Source: Batrachochytrium dendrobatidis JAM81
Taxonomy: Eukaryota > Chytridiomycota > Chytridiomycetes > Rhizophydiales
Direction: 5' to 3'
DNA: 64,000 bases
Assembly (NCBI RefSeq): GCF_000203795.2
Contig: NW_006281112.1
Location: 504,291-568,290 of the forward strand
Shown here piece by piece: positions 10,341 to 22,479 of the stretch (its first letter is position 1; the number at the start of each line of letters is the position of its first letter). Below the pieces are notes generated by a model. That model did not search any database. It saw only the letters and a program-made list of their open reading frames with translations, and was not told the DNA's origin. Position numbers and translations under genes: made by a program.

Positions 10341-12281
10341 ATGACCACCTCTGATGCTGGTGAGTCGGATCATTCCTGATTGCAAATGCATTACTTGACA
10401 ATCCTGTGCTAACTTGTTCTACCAGAGCATATTGCTGTGACTCGTTTCCGCCAGTACTTGAGAATCAAGACTGTTCAACCCACTCCCGACTATGCTAGTT
10501 GCAAGGTCTTTCTTCAATCTTATGCTACTGAGCTGGGACTTGACTTTCGTTGTGTTGAGGTATGTATTATATAGACTTGGTCTTGCTATCGTACAACTGG
10601 CAGCTAGCTATAGTTCCTGTAAGCTCATTCAACTACTACGCTTGTAATGTGAATCTCCACTATTAGATGACAGCAGGAAAGGTATGAATTGGATTGTCGA
10701 GTGATGTTGATTCAGATACTCATCTTTTACTACTATAAGCCTATCTGTATTTTGACATGGGTTGGAACCAATCCATCGCTCAAGTCTATCTTGCTCAACT
10801 CTCACACTGATGTGGTTCCTGTTAGCGAGACTCACTGGACTCATGATCCATTTGCTGCTGACAAGCTTCCCAACGGTGATATTATCGCTCGTGGGTAAGT
10901 TCTTTGGTATCAACAATATGCTGCAGTCGAGTAGAATGAATGAATACTTATTGAATGAGAATAGCACTCAAGACATGAAATGTGTTGGAATTGGATACCT
11001 CGAGGCGATCCGAATTCTCAAAGCAAAAGGTGTCAAGCTTGAACGCACATTGCATTGCACATTTGTTCCTGGTAAGACTGCAGTTGAATTCAAGTCACAC
11101 CATAGGACAATGGCTGCAGACTTTCAGTAAACACCTTGTTTTGGTTCTTAGATGAGGAAATTGCAAGCCATGACGGTATGATGCCATGGGTCAAGACAGA
11201 CGACTTTCGATCTCTCAATCCTGCATTTGCACTTGATGAAGGTACTTGAATTGTCATGTTAAACCTCAGTACATTCTATCTGATCGGAGTTTAACCCTGT
11301 TTTTGCTATTACCAATCAAGGTCTTGCCAATCCTGAAGATGCTTACAAGGTCTACTATGGTGAACGTGCTCCGTGGTGGATCAAAATCACTGCCAAGGTG
11401 TGTAGCAACCATACGACTGGCATGATGAATTATTGGGTTCGAATAGATTTAGCCAATGCTTTTGTATATTGACAATTTAGGGCGGAGCTGGTCATGCAAG
11501 TCAGTTTATTGAACCGTCCGCAACTGAGCGACTTGTGCGAGTTCTCTCCAAATTTGTTGCTTTCCGTGATGCCGAGAAACTCAGACTTGCTGTTTGTCGC
11601 AACGAATTTGGTCGAAGACTTCGTATTGGTGATGTTACCACCACCAATATTACAATGATGAATGCAAGTACCGTAGCCATATGCTTTTCGAAATATAAAC
11701 TGATTTTCACTAATCCCATATACATGCATTTAAAACAGGCTGGTGTCCAATTCAATGTTGTTCCTGAAGAAGCCTGGGTGGGAGTAGATATGCGTGTTGC
11801 TCCATCAGTCCATCTACCTACTTTTCGCGAGCAAATGATTAAATGGTGCACCGATGAGGACACTACAGTTACTTTTGAGCAAGCCTTTATGAGTAACGCG
11901 TGCACTCCATTGACTGATGATAATCCATGGTGGAAGGAGATTGAAAAGGTTGGAAAGACTCGCAAGATTATACTTGATCCCGAGATTTTCCCTGCTGCCA
12001 CCGACTCTCGCTTCATTCGCGAGGTCGGTATCCCTGCCATTGGCATTTCGTGCATTCGTAACCACCCAGTGCTGCTGTAAGTAACCCCACACCATTGTAC
12101 ATTTCAATTCTGACTAGTTTGCAATTACACTTGAATGTTGATTCTAACATTGTTGTACGACTGTTTGTATAGCCACGACCACAACGAGTATCTGAACGAA
12201 AAAATGCTGATTGAAGGTGTCGAGTTTTACGTTGACTTGCTTCCTGGTCTTGCCAGCATCTCTAGTACTGTGACTCCCTGA
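10341..12281 (+). CDS. ACY1: Aminoacylase-1 (N-acyl-L-amino-acid amidohydrolase, M20 family)
   Basis: Ten exons: 10341-10359, 10426-10559, 10667-10681 (15-base microexon), 10740-10894, 10965-11071, 11152-11241, 11321-11397, 11481-11663, 11739-12076, 12173-12281. They give 408 residues, the length of human ACY1. The cytosolic dizinc enzyme hydrolyses N-acyl-amino acids to free amino acid plus carboxylate. Metal and catalytic residues are all visible: His78 and Asp80 in SHTDVVP, Asp111 in RGTQDMK, the DEE pair Glu145/Glu146, Glu173 in LDEG, the dimer-contributed His204 in GGAGHAS, and His374 in LHDHNE. The eighth intron also uses a GC donor (AAT|GCAAGT); splicing there gives [13 protein letters not shown] in frame, while the neighbouring GT (GTACCG) breaks the frame. 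Confidence 0.95.
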
Positions 12282-13331
12282 TTGTATTTTGTCTCGACAA
12301 AATTCGCAATGCATTGACTATTGGCTTTTTGATACCGCAGCCGTATTTACGCAAATGGATTACTAAATAAACCAATGTTCACTTTCAGCCTTAGTACATC
12401 TCACTTTTACCGCCGTATTCGCGTGAAATGTGACACTATCTTGCGGTAATTTGCTTTATTTTGCTTTAGAATAGACAATGGCTGAGTACTCATTGCTTTT
12501 GCTATTGGAAGTTGATTGCGCTGCTTCTTGCAAGCACAATGTTCATACATTGTGCACAATTAAGCTATAGTTTAAAACTGATATTGTTCTCATTCAGCAT
12601 AGTCAGGATTGCACAATCATCCGACTCATGCATTTCCATACATACATCAAGTCTGACTGTTGTCAAATTTCACCCTGCTGTATGCTAAAATATCATACAC
12701 TCTAGTTCAAGAGAACAATCTTTGAAATGCAAGTCATTTCCATACCAATCACACAATGCTTGTTTTGAATGAGTTGGAGATTAAACAAGCATCAGGAATG
12801 TGAAATGTATTGGGACTGTAATGTAAACACTCGGTCAGTTTCATACAGGAATGAGTAAAGGAAAAGAGCCAGTAAACATTACCAAAACGTTGAGTACACA
12901 ATACTGCTCATGAAATTAGATGGAACTGACACCCATCAAACATGAAGCTGGCTGTTTGCTATGTATTGTATGAAAAAACACTGCATAAGGGTGTCACACA
13001 TAACAGAGCCAGCTATGTTGGTGTACATTGATACTGTAATCCTACGATCCGTAATTATCCACTCGTGAATAGATTGCGTATGCAGCCAACCTATGTTATG
13101 CATTGCTTGTGTAGTGTACCTTATTTCAGCATTTTTCGTACAAGTAGGGTGCTGCTTTGATGATGGAATTATCCACCAATGTTAGTCATCGATTACTACA
13201 CTACTATGGAATGACCAGTATCTATAAAGCATATGTCAGCCAAGCGCGGCCCTATTTTGGATTGAAATAGTATAAAAAGCTAGCCGAATGTTTACGTGTA
13301 GACAACCAATCCATTCCAAATATCTAAAACA
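12282..13331. other. Spacer with degraded transposon-derived sequence
   Basis: Contains two copies of the dispersed end motif (CCGTATTTACGCAAATGG near 12348, CCGTATTCGCGTGAAATG near 12413). These are followed by CTTTAGAATAGACAATGGCTGAGTAC (from about 12464), which also occurs in the elements at 33009-33283 and, reversed, 54111-54413. The zinc-ribbon relic at 12783-12835 lies here. No intact gene. Confidence 0.6.
12783..12835 (+). pseudogene. Decayed TnpB/Fanzor-like zinc-ribbon relic
   Basis: The frame reads NKHQECEMYWDCNVNTR, aligning to NKCQECGIDCNCDVNAA at 33120-33170. The first Cys has become His and the Gly after the second Cys is lost. An open frame extends only a short way either side. 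By itself this would be uninterpretable; the call rests on similarity to the better-kept copy and on the shared flanking words. Confidence 0.45.
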
Positions 13332-13850
13332 ATGAAAGTTTGTACTCTTTCCCTTTTTTACTTGGCCATCGCTTTCAGTTATGCAACTCCCGTGCTGGTC
13401 AACGAACCTAATAGCGAACCACTTGGTAATAAGCATGATGATGGCACAGCAACGCCCCAAACAACTGAGCAAGCATCTCAAGAGCAACAGCCTGAGCCGC
13501 TAGTCGATTCTAGCTATGATTACGATCAATTCCAATCCAAACTTATGAAAGTGGCAAGTACATGTCAAACCTATTACAGTATATTATCCGAAGATCAGAT
13601 TCATAGAAGGACTACCCCTGTGGATTTGACTAAAGATGGTTTGTGGGATATTCTCAAACATGACATGCCAAGACTTTGCTCGACCATTCCCGATCCCCAC
13701 AATGCAGTTATAAAATTGAGCCAGCTTGATAAGCTTTGCGGGTTTATTGAAGAGGATCTTGACGAATATGAAAATATGAAACAAAAGATGGATACGCAAT
13801 CCATGAAGCAAATGATCCAAGTGTACAAAACAAAAGGTGTGTTTTTGTAA
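13332..13850 (+). CDS. Small secreted protein, unrelated leader
   Basis: 172 residues, single exon. Residues 1-18 are a signal peptide (MKVCTLSLFYLAIAFSYA, cleavage before TPVL). An acidic Gln/Glu/Pro-rich linker to about residue 55 follows, then a helical domain with three well-spaced cysteines (STCQTY, PRLCSTI, LCGFI). A TATA-like TAGTATAAAAAGC lies at 13268-13280, about 60 bases before the ATG, so the start is well supported. The sequence is a typical chytrid secreted small protein of unknown role. It lacks the AAGGGATA-type motifs found upstream of the other secreted genes here. Confidence 0.85.
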   Translation: MKVCTLSLFYLAIAFSYATPVLVNEPNSEPLGNKHDDGTATPQTTEQASQEQQPEPLVDSSYDYDQFQSKLMKVASTCQTYYSILSEDQIHRRTTPVDLTKDGLWDILKHDMPRLCSTIPDPHNAVIKLSQLDKLCGFIEEDLDEYENMKQKMDTQSMKQMIQVYKTKGVFL

Positions 13851-13858
13851 AGTCAAAA

Positions 13859-13882
13859 GTCGATAGTCTCGGTAGTATCGAC
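13859..13882 (+). terminator. Small stem-loop after secreted-protein gene
   Basis: GTCGATA (13859-13865) pairs with TATCGAC (13876-13882) eight bases past the stop codon. It may help 3' end formation or be chance; the stem is only 7 bp. Confidence 0.3.
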
Positions 13883-14734
13883 ATTTTATCTAGAATAAAT
13901 TACTAGACATTTTAGCTGAATATTTTGTATGATGATGTATACGATCAAGTGTTATTATACTGATATTATTTGTATGAGTTGTACGACTTGTATGTATTGT
14001 AACAGTTTTGGGTGTCAATGTATACGATAATGTACTCATAGACACGGACTGCCATTTGTATGTCAATATTGTTTTAATACTTTGCATCAATCAACTGGGT
14101 TTACAGTATACATTTGCCACGTTTTGCAGATACTATAAACTAAATGGCTGTTTGATATACATCCATGAATGGTCGTGAGTTTAAATCGGATCATATTTGT
14201 CAGAACTTTTGGAGCTTCGTGATTTGTATAAATGTAGTAAAGTATAAAGTAGATAAAGTATAATCTGTAACTGTTAGTAGTTATCAGAAGAGAACAAATC
14301 AAAAGTGTAATGGATGTTGCACTTTAATCCAAGATCAGCAGATTTGGTCTTTTCAAGAGTAGTGAAAAGGTGTAATAAAGTAATTAGAAAGTTGAAATAG
14401 TTTGACGAGTTGTTTATTGATAAAAGTAAGCATCTTAGCTTTATAGTAATTGATTGTTTGTGTCTTGTGATACGAACAAGTAACACATTTGATAATGAGA
14501 GGTTGTAAACGAAAAGTAGTTGAGCCAATGGGATTGATTCCTGTAGTTGACTATATCTACATAATGACACCATTTACCCGTTACTTGGAACATGAATCCC
14601 CAAAAATGAGGATAATGGAGTTTGGAGCATATGGATTGGTGGTGATGAAGGGTTTAATTTGGAGATTCAAAGTGTGTGCTATTAGAATTAGCTTTGTCAC
14701 AGATTACCACTTAAGAGTATCCGTCTGGATATTC
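13883..14734. other. Gene-free spacer
   Basis: AT-rich, with short open frames of unconvincing composition and no recognisable motif. Confidence 0.45.
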
Positions 14735-17720
14735 CAACACACGACTCTATATGTAAGATTCAAATGTCTAATATTCAGACTGTGCTGATTGCAATTGTGG
14801 TTGTAATTGTGGTTGTGTGTAAATATCAATCCAATACTCGATTCAATACTTGATTCAACTTGAGCATGTACAGTTTTGTAGTAATCCATTTGATCACATT
14901 GACAGAATCAAGCAATGATCTGATTCAACAACACCGAATGATGCATCCATATCACTTGTATCAATCAATTGTACACAATCAGTCAATATAATCAACAATC
15001 ACTGTCATGATTGACATGATTGATTCAATTCATTCAATTTATTCGATCCATTTAATTGCATAGATCTGACTGGCATTACAACTCATTGTTGTATAAATCA
15101 CAACCTCACAATCCATCACCAAAGACCAAGATTATACTTCTGTTCATATCTGTATGTGTTGTATGCTGCTGTGATTTGAATTCGGTCACTTGTCAATTCA
15201 TCTCGATGGTGTTTGGCTTCAGCTGGTGATTGAACACCTTGAATATACTGCATGATATCATTCCACAGCTCAGGCGGTACGTGTGCCTTGTCAAGACTCG
15301 AGTTGTACCATTGTGGTTGTTGCGGAGCCACATGCGCAGTCGAAACAATCCGACAGACTGAATCCACTACAAAAAATGTCAGAATCTTGCAGTGTCCTGG
15401 TTGAGTTGGATCTGCAAGTTCAAATGATTGTTCTTTGTGTTGGTATCGATTGGGATAAACTACACATCGACCATTTGGTAACTCAAGCGATCCTATATAC
15501 TGATTCTTTGATGATTTTCGCTCAACAATGTCATACACATCTTTCCAATACACACAAGCTGGCATTTCATAATAAGAACTATTAACAGCCTCGCGGAAAT
15601 CGAGTTTGGGTGTGGTGATATTTTCCACGTCGTAGTAATACAGTCCAATCGCAGCAATCGATTCGTTACGTGGACCTTCAATGTGCCAGTTTCCCTCGTC
15701 GTATTTAGGTTTGGATGGTGTCAGTTGAATGTTGGTGAGTTTGACAATGACTTGTAGATTACGACCACGCAGTGATACTGGCTTTGCTGATTCATATTTG
15801 GATTTGAAATGTTCCGGAAGTATTGGTACATACACGGGACGAGTGACTTGAGTGTTTGGCTGCATATCACCATAGTCCGACTGGTTTGGTAACTCATATC
15901 CCTTTGTGCCATTGTGAATATCAATATATTTGAACATTGGATCCATCGTTCTGAACAGACTTTCAAACATCGGAACAAAACATTTGAATATTTTGGCAAT
16001 GCATTTGTACATGTCTCGATGCCATATCGGATTCAGATTGTTGATGTATGAGTTGATGGTCACACTGCCATCCTGTTCGACACGGAATTCACTCGGAAGA
16101 CATTGAAACTTGCGTGATATAAACTTGGGATTGCCGTTAATGATGGGCGTATCTGAAACAAGTCGAGTCGATAACAATATATCGCATGGTACCATTGTGG
16201 TGTATTTGAGTCGTATACTCAGTGGTGCAATCATCGTTTGTCCATATACAACACTGTACATTGATGCATCAATCAGATTGTGCACCATTTGACCAGTGTT
16301 GTGATTTGATCCATGTTCAATATCCGATACATTTGTCACCAATCGCGTGTATACATTGTCAGGTATGCCATTGTCCAGTATATACGTCAGTTCAACAGGT
16401 CCTGGGACAATTGTGCCCAATCCGTCACTGCCACTACAAACAAGCTGTTTGACAAAAACCCCGAGTTGTTCCAACGCAAGATTAAATGTTGATGGCAATA
16501 TATTCCGATCGAGTGAGTCAGCCCTCCATTGCTCCACAATATGCTGGTTTGTGATATCGATCCACCACATGGGTTTGCAAAGTATACATTGCAGATACTG
16601 GATATACCGCATTTCGACAAGCGTGCGCACCTCTCCACGTACATATCCGGCAATTCCAGAACTCGTACCAATTTTGGCATTGTCGTTGTATGGCTGAATG
16701 CTCGAATTAGCAACGTGAACCCGATGCTGGAAACACGTTTCAATAATCTGGCCAGCAATCTTTCTGTTTGTGTATTCAGCAGTGTCCGATTTTACAATAG
16801 CCATTAGATTTTCAAATATCCTGCCTTGATCCAACTCGGTACGTATCGAACTGTCGGGATGATTGTCGGCAAAATCAGCAAGTGTTTTGACTAGTTTTAC
16901 AATACTAGTTTCATCACCATAATCATACAAATTTACATCTGTACGTGAATAAATAGTGATGAGTTGCTGCATAATTCCATATTCTCGAAACGCCTTGATC
17001 ATCTCGGCCTTGTTTGTAGATTTCTGAATCATGTCATTGATATGACCAAACCGGCGCAAACAGTCATACATATCGACATCAAGTATCGATATCGTCAATT
17101 GCTCAAAAACCAACGATCGTACAAGCGATACAGGAAAGTCACGCATATCGGATGCAGCAGTTCCAGCTACCTTGATTATGCGTGTTCTTAGTTCAAGGTC
17201 GTCGCTGTATCTGATATACAAGTCGCTAAGCGTTTGAATCAAACCCGATCTTATCAACTCGGCTGAAGTCACTTCACAATTTACATAGCTGGAAAAATTA
17301 TGGATAATTTCAATACTTTGATCAACCACTGCTTGATCGACACTCCTGTATTCATGTCATGTCAATCCAACCATGTCAAATTTACCAATTGTGATGACTG
17401 GACACACATTCATGCATAACACCACATACCTGAGCGTATTGACTATTGCTGAAATGACACCGCATCCCGCTGCTTTTACTGGGTCATGATGACAAATATT
17501 CCGATACATGGTTTGAAGATTTTTGATAAACCCAACAGCAACTGAACCACTAGATGATTCCAGTCGTGAAACAAGTCTTGACAACACGATGCCAAACTAA
17601 TGATATTGTTCAATGTCAAGTATACAATCAACATGACATGACAAGACACTGTTCAAACTGATCCAATATTGTATTGTTGTAAACATACATTTTCATCGTC
17701 AATATAACTGCAAACTTTCA
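14735..17720. repeat. Inverted duplication unit A' (mate at 1-2985)
   Basis: Reverse complement of 1-2985. It carries the 3' two-thirds of the armadillo-like gene and its 3' flank. Because the mate is cut by the window edge, the true upper boundary may lie above 17720. Confidence 0.92.
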
Positions 17721-18524
17721 AAAACAGGTTAATCGCCAATGTGAGCATTTCTTGATCCGACTCGTGAACAATAATCTCGACCATAGGCTTGATGTCAAAT
17801 TTACACTCCTCGCTCCAGCGTTTATAACTGTAAAACTCTGTACATGTTTTTATCGCCTATATGCATATTGACACTGGGTGAGTTGGATTTCAATCATTTG
17901 ATCAATATCAATCATGACTTGCCATCATTTTNNNNNNNNNNNNNNNNNNNNNNNNNNNNNNNNNNNNNNNNNNNNNNNNNNNNNNNNNNNNNNNNNNNNN
18001 NNNNNNNNNNNNNNNNNNNNNNNNNNNNNNNTAGTCGATGTGATACTTTGAACTCATGATCATAGTACACCACAATCGCAAATACTTTAGTAAACTCCAT
18101 TACTTTGACCTACACAACACATGTTGATTAGTTTAGTCATGAACAATCCATTATTGTTACAATATATGAATACCTGTAAACTGGGTCGATTATACTCCAA
18201 ATAATCGGTTATGATATCTTGCAGTCCAATACTCTGTAAGCGAGGCACTATAACTTTAAAGTCTGCCATTTCAAACCAACACAAAGTCAGAAATGGTTTG
18301 AACTCATCAATAATCCAATTGCTATTAAACTTACTGCAGTTATGTTGTTTCAACTCCATTATCAATACAAGCAGTCTGTCCCATATTTCATCAGCCTTGT
18401 ATAGTTGAGCATCTGTTGTTAACAGTTCCAAATCTTCCAGGTGTTTGATAAACTCTTTCATGATATCAACACAATCCATGTTTGATAAAATTAGTAAAGT
18501 TGAATTTTGATTTGACAATTTCAT
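15116..18524 (-). CDS. ARM/HEAT-like helical repeat protein, copy A' (interrupted by assembly gap)
   Basis: Exons on the minus strand: about 18174-18524 (start uncertain), 18032-18109 into the gap, 17689-17856, 17430-17596 and 15116-17345. Introns 17346-17429, 17597-17688 and 18110-18173 are GT-AG and keep frame. The translation is a run of short helices (VKVMEFTKVFAIVVYY, DQEMLTLAINLFLKVCSY, AVVDQSIEIIHNFSSY), typical of armadillo/HEAT folds, then a C-terminal globular part ending KYNLGLW. No known family is recognised. The N-terminus is ambiguous: ATGs at 18524 and about 18479 share a frame, and a different frame upstream (NNSWQLLNIRINEIVK) also looks coding, so an exon or frameshift may be missed. 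The 100-N gap removes part of one exon or intron. Here the splice junction broken in copy A is intact. Confidence 0.75.
17932..18031. other. Assembly gap, 100 Ns
   Basis: Exactly 100 N characters, the conventional filler for a scaffold gap of unknown size. It lies inside the armadillo-like gene, next to the end of the A' duplication, where near-identical copies would confuse assembly. Confidence 0.99.
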
Positions 18525-20012
18525 TTATGCGAATGTTCAACAATTGCCAAGAATTGTTCATGTTTGGATTGTTGTAAAACACACAAACGAGTTGTTCCAT
18601 TTTAGTATTGTTTTGATCAGTTTTTTGTAACAAAATTGGATTGTTATCAAACATGCATTTAGAAATACTGTAAATTAATATTCTGAATGTGATTGTTGTG
18701 GATTTGGTTTAATAAACAAGTTAGTTTACTACAACACATGGTAATGGATTACTAAACATCATCATAAATCAGATGGACTGGACTGGAATGAGATGAGATG
18801 AGATCAATTACAATCGCATTACAAATAGTGTGTGGTGATTAAATCATCGAGTATTTCCAAATACAAACTTGAATGAAAAGTCTTGCCACAAGACTGATCA
18901 ACTGTATTACTGTTTACACTGTGGCATTATTGATGTATTGGAATATTTGGTGTCCAGATACACAATGATAATGGTAGTACAACTCATGGCAGTTGTACAA
19001 ACCAAATGTGATTAAAACCAATAATAATGTCAGACAAGATTGGATAATGAATTAGCGTGTAAATCATCAACATTGATCAAGATTGATTGAAATGGTGAGA
19101 TTGGGTTGGATGGTGATGAACACAATAAATGTGTGTACAGAGTTGTATTGACAATATTGACAGTCAAACACAATACATGAATGTGGGTTCAAATTTGGTG
19201 ATCGTACAATGTATGATTACTAAGAGTTCACAAAATGTAGATTCAACACTATATTCTGATTGTGTGTCATATGATGGTTGTTGTGTTGATTCAACAATCG
19301 ACAGTGTTTATCCAACCAATACAGCCAATATCACCACTCAACTCAACGAATGATCGTTTAATGGCATGTTATTGGACTGACAATCCCAAGAGTCAATTTA
19401 AACAATATTTGTAATATAAAGTTTGGATTACAATCTACATTCAAGGTTTCATTCCTGTATTCAAATGATTAAATAACTGCAGCCATATCATTCAGTCATA
19501 CAAATATGTACAAATATGTACCAATCAAACAATCACAATTAAACTACACACTTTGGTAGTATACATGAAACATTGATACCAGTTTCTTGACCGTCAATTA
19601 CTGCTACATGTGTCCATAGTTGTCACACACTGTTTATTCGAGATGTACAATCTTGGATAAAAGACTTGGTGTATAATAGTGGATGACCTGGAATGATTGG
19701 TTGCTTACCGTGCCAGATTCATACTCTGACTCGAATGAACACAATTGATGAGATTCACCCATAATCACTGCTATATTTTGTCCAAGATTGTAAAAATGAA
19801 TCAATGCCATTAAAACTGAAACTGAATAAATGGTACTTGAAAGTTGCAATGATTTGGTTGATTTTTGTGCAGTACATGCCAACATCTAGTCAGCGTTCAT
19901 TTATTGCAATCAACCACTTGCTGAATTCGATAAAATCAATACTTGAACTCATGTTTTACACCTTCTACATTTATGGTTGATAAATAGTAAAATGTAAATA
20001 CTAGCCAGGTTT
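18525..20012. other. Spacer with short GATGA tandem
   Basis: GGACTGGACTGGAATGAGATGAGATGAG at 18776-18803 is a small pentamer tandem whose reverse complement resembles the CCACT/GTCCA tandem at 29140-29190. A minus-strand 83-codon frame at 19634-19885 has somewhat protein-like composition but no start context or homology; I do not call it. Confidence 0.45.
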
Positions 20013-21305
20013 TTAAAACTTGATTCTTGCATGAGCCGACTCGTCCAACTTTCCACCCCATTGTGACACCAATGATTCAAGTTCATCATAGTTTGCAATG
20101 CGTTTGTTGTAGCGCTATTCAATGACCTTGTTTGCTAAATCCGTTTGCTCATGATTGGTACCACAGAATATCTGTTTGATCGAGATTTTCAATGCAGAAT
20201 TGACATCAATGGCCATAGAACACCTTGGATGATCATAGAGTGAACCATGAAAATACAGAGAATCTGATGCAGAAACAAAATACGTTGAATCTGGAACATG
20301 GTTAATGTTAATCTCTGAATATATGCTCATCAAACCAAAAACAGAGTCCAACTTGAACTTGTTTAAACATGCTGGCGGGTTCGGTAATTTTGATCGGAAA
20401 GTGGTCAGATCCGAGTTTGTAATATCAGAACCAAGTCGTTTTCGTTGATCCAAAACTATGATATAGCCAGAGTCTTTTGCGCGTTTCAGAATAAAGTATA
20501 TATCCACTCCTGGTCCATTCTCACCATTGAGCACAATTTGCAATGTCTCGCCGTCAACCCAGTCAACGAGACAACAGCTGTCGTGTTTCCGAGTGATCTC
20601 CCGTGGCATATCAGGTCCATATTGCTCGTTTGATTGGAAAACTTTGGCGATTCTGATGTGAACTTGAGTATTGAAAATGCCTGAATCAAACTGCGATCCA
20701 TGCAGTATATCAGACAAAACAAGTATCGATATTCCCAATACAAGAAACGAGTTGATTCTGATACAGTAGAAACTAGCACCAAAATACTCCCATGATGACC
20801 AACGAGTCATGTTGGAAAATGGATATTCAATGTCAAGCGACAAACCATTCAACGATGATAGGAGTGCCGCTTCAAATTGGTTTAGACCGACCCTTTCATT
20901 CAATGGTCTCTTCAAAGCCTGAACAATGATATGGAATGGTACAATCACTTGACCATCATCTTGAATTTGACACATCCCGTTTGAAACCATTTGACTCCAA
21001 GTAAGGTTTCTTGCAGAAGGTAGCGATGATTCAGAAAACGGACAGTTTAGTAGATATGTAACAGGCGTGTTTGTAAAACAAGTCGCCAGTAGCTTCAAAA
21101 TATCAGCGAGTGACAATTGATGATGCTGCAAATTCGAAAGCGCAGCTACTCTTGCTTTCCGAAAATTGGATTCGTTTAGATCATTCGGCTTCATGGATAC
21201 GACTTGTTTTGCAAACTCAGTCAGTAGTCTTGTCACGAATGCATTGGGTGATTGAGTAAACAGTACTGGTTGATTGATGCGGTGATCTTGCCATGTTTTC
21301 AGCAA
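20013..21305 (-). pseudogene. CRN/RHS-like C-terminal nuclease-type region, N-terminus missing, in-frame stop
   Basis: 396 codons are open from about 21305 to a TAG at 20115-20117. The same frame then continues 33 more codons (NKRIANYDELESLVSQWGG...) to a TAA at 20013. There is no ATG near the start, and a stop codon lies just upstream in frame, so the 5' part is lost or in an unseen exon. The body resembles C-terminal regions of Crinkler/RHS proteins. GPGVDIYFILKRA followed by YIIVLDQRKRLG suggests the Asp...(D/E)xK-type core of a restriction-endonuclease-like fold (inference from pattern). I see no P-loop. Its neighbourhood (frameshifted secreted gene next door, intact CRN 3.4 kb away) fits a decaying effector locus. 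Confidence 0.55.
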
Positions 21306-21590
21306 TCATGAGTTTGGTCCAGTCACCACTGCAGAGACTGCAAACACTGAACAGGATCTGGTTGAGCACCGTGATTGGGTCTTATTTTTGACTGTATAAT
21401 GTGTGAATGTGCTGATAATATTAATGATTGTCGATCAATGTCAAACACAAATATACCAACTAAAGCAGTGCAATGATCAACATTCGTCCATGAAAATCAA
21501 ATTTTATTGTAAGCTAAAGCATACATGCAGTTGTAGAATGACAATTGAATCGGTCGAGACCAGTCCAGATTAGCATTCAAATCAGTCGGA

Positions 21591-22423
21591 TTAGTTGTCA
21601 TGCATGATTTGACCCCAAAGGAATTGAGCCCCACCGCTAACTCTGGAAACAACATTACTCCCAATAGTGGAAAGTGTTTGTCCCATGGAACTAGATTCAG
21701 GTGATGCTTCAGGTGATGATGTTTCTGATGATGTTTCTGGTGATGCTTCAGGTGATGGTTGTGGAGCTTGACTTTCTTGTTGATCACTAGGAGCTTGAGC
21801 AGAACTCTTTTTGCATCCTGATGATTGTTCTCCATCACATGTTTCCAAATAAGCATCAACGGTAGAATGTGCGAGGATTTCCCAAAATTGTTCATCAAGC
21901 AATTTAGCATTGTAAGACGCTCCGAAAACGAGCTTCACGAGGTCTACTTTGAGGAAATTCAGCTCATTCTCAAGTATTATAATATCGAGATCGCAATCTT
22001 GCTCTGTTTTTCAATCTTCGAGTATTTGGAGTATAGGTTTTCAAGATCAGCCTTGAGTCCTTCCATTTTACCATTACGACCACGTCTTAGATCGCCGTCA
22101 CCACTTTGAAGTACAGTTCTCAATTTTCCAACCTCTTTTTCCAGAAGCGTTACCAATCTCTGTTGCTCGGTAAGTTGAGATTCTATTGATTTGCATAATT
22201 CTAATTGTATAGAATATTTGCCTCGCTTTTTTGAGTATTTTTCGAGCAGGCTTTCGACTTCAGCTGGAAGTGAATCAAGACCCTGTAAGCCTATACCGTT
22301 TCCATTAGGAGCTGGCAAAGAGCTAGATTCAGTACTTGTAGTCGCACTGGGAAGAATGGGATTGGCTGTAGTAACCGAGCAAGCGACCAAAAGTGATGTC
22401 AATACAGCGACTGTGAGTTTCAT
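21591..22423 (-). pseudogene. Small secreted protein gene B', frameshifted
   Basis: From ATG 22423 a signal peptide (MKLTVAVLTSLLVACSVTTA, cleavage before NPIL) is followed by a Ser/Thr linker and a charged coiled-coil region up to about 21977. The frame then ends shortly after KQSKIAISIL. A second frame, offset by one base, carries on with compatible heptads (LENELNFLKVDLVKLVFG) and a Pro/Ser/Glu repeat (SPEASPETSSETSS) to a stop at 21591. The switch falls at a run of five As near 22002, typical of a one-base deletion or a sequencing slip. No intron fits. The leader and promoter match the intact 4639-5355 gene. Confidence 0.75.
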
Positions 22424-22479
22424 TTTACTGGTTTGATTAAGCAAGTTGTATATGATTATCGTCCAACAGGTCAATTATT

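Noticed and set aside
19634..19885. 83-codon minus-strand frame considered as a secreted or effector fragment
   Set aside because: The N-terminus is not a signal peptide and no homology or continuation was found.
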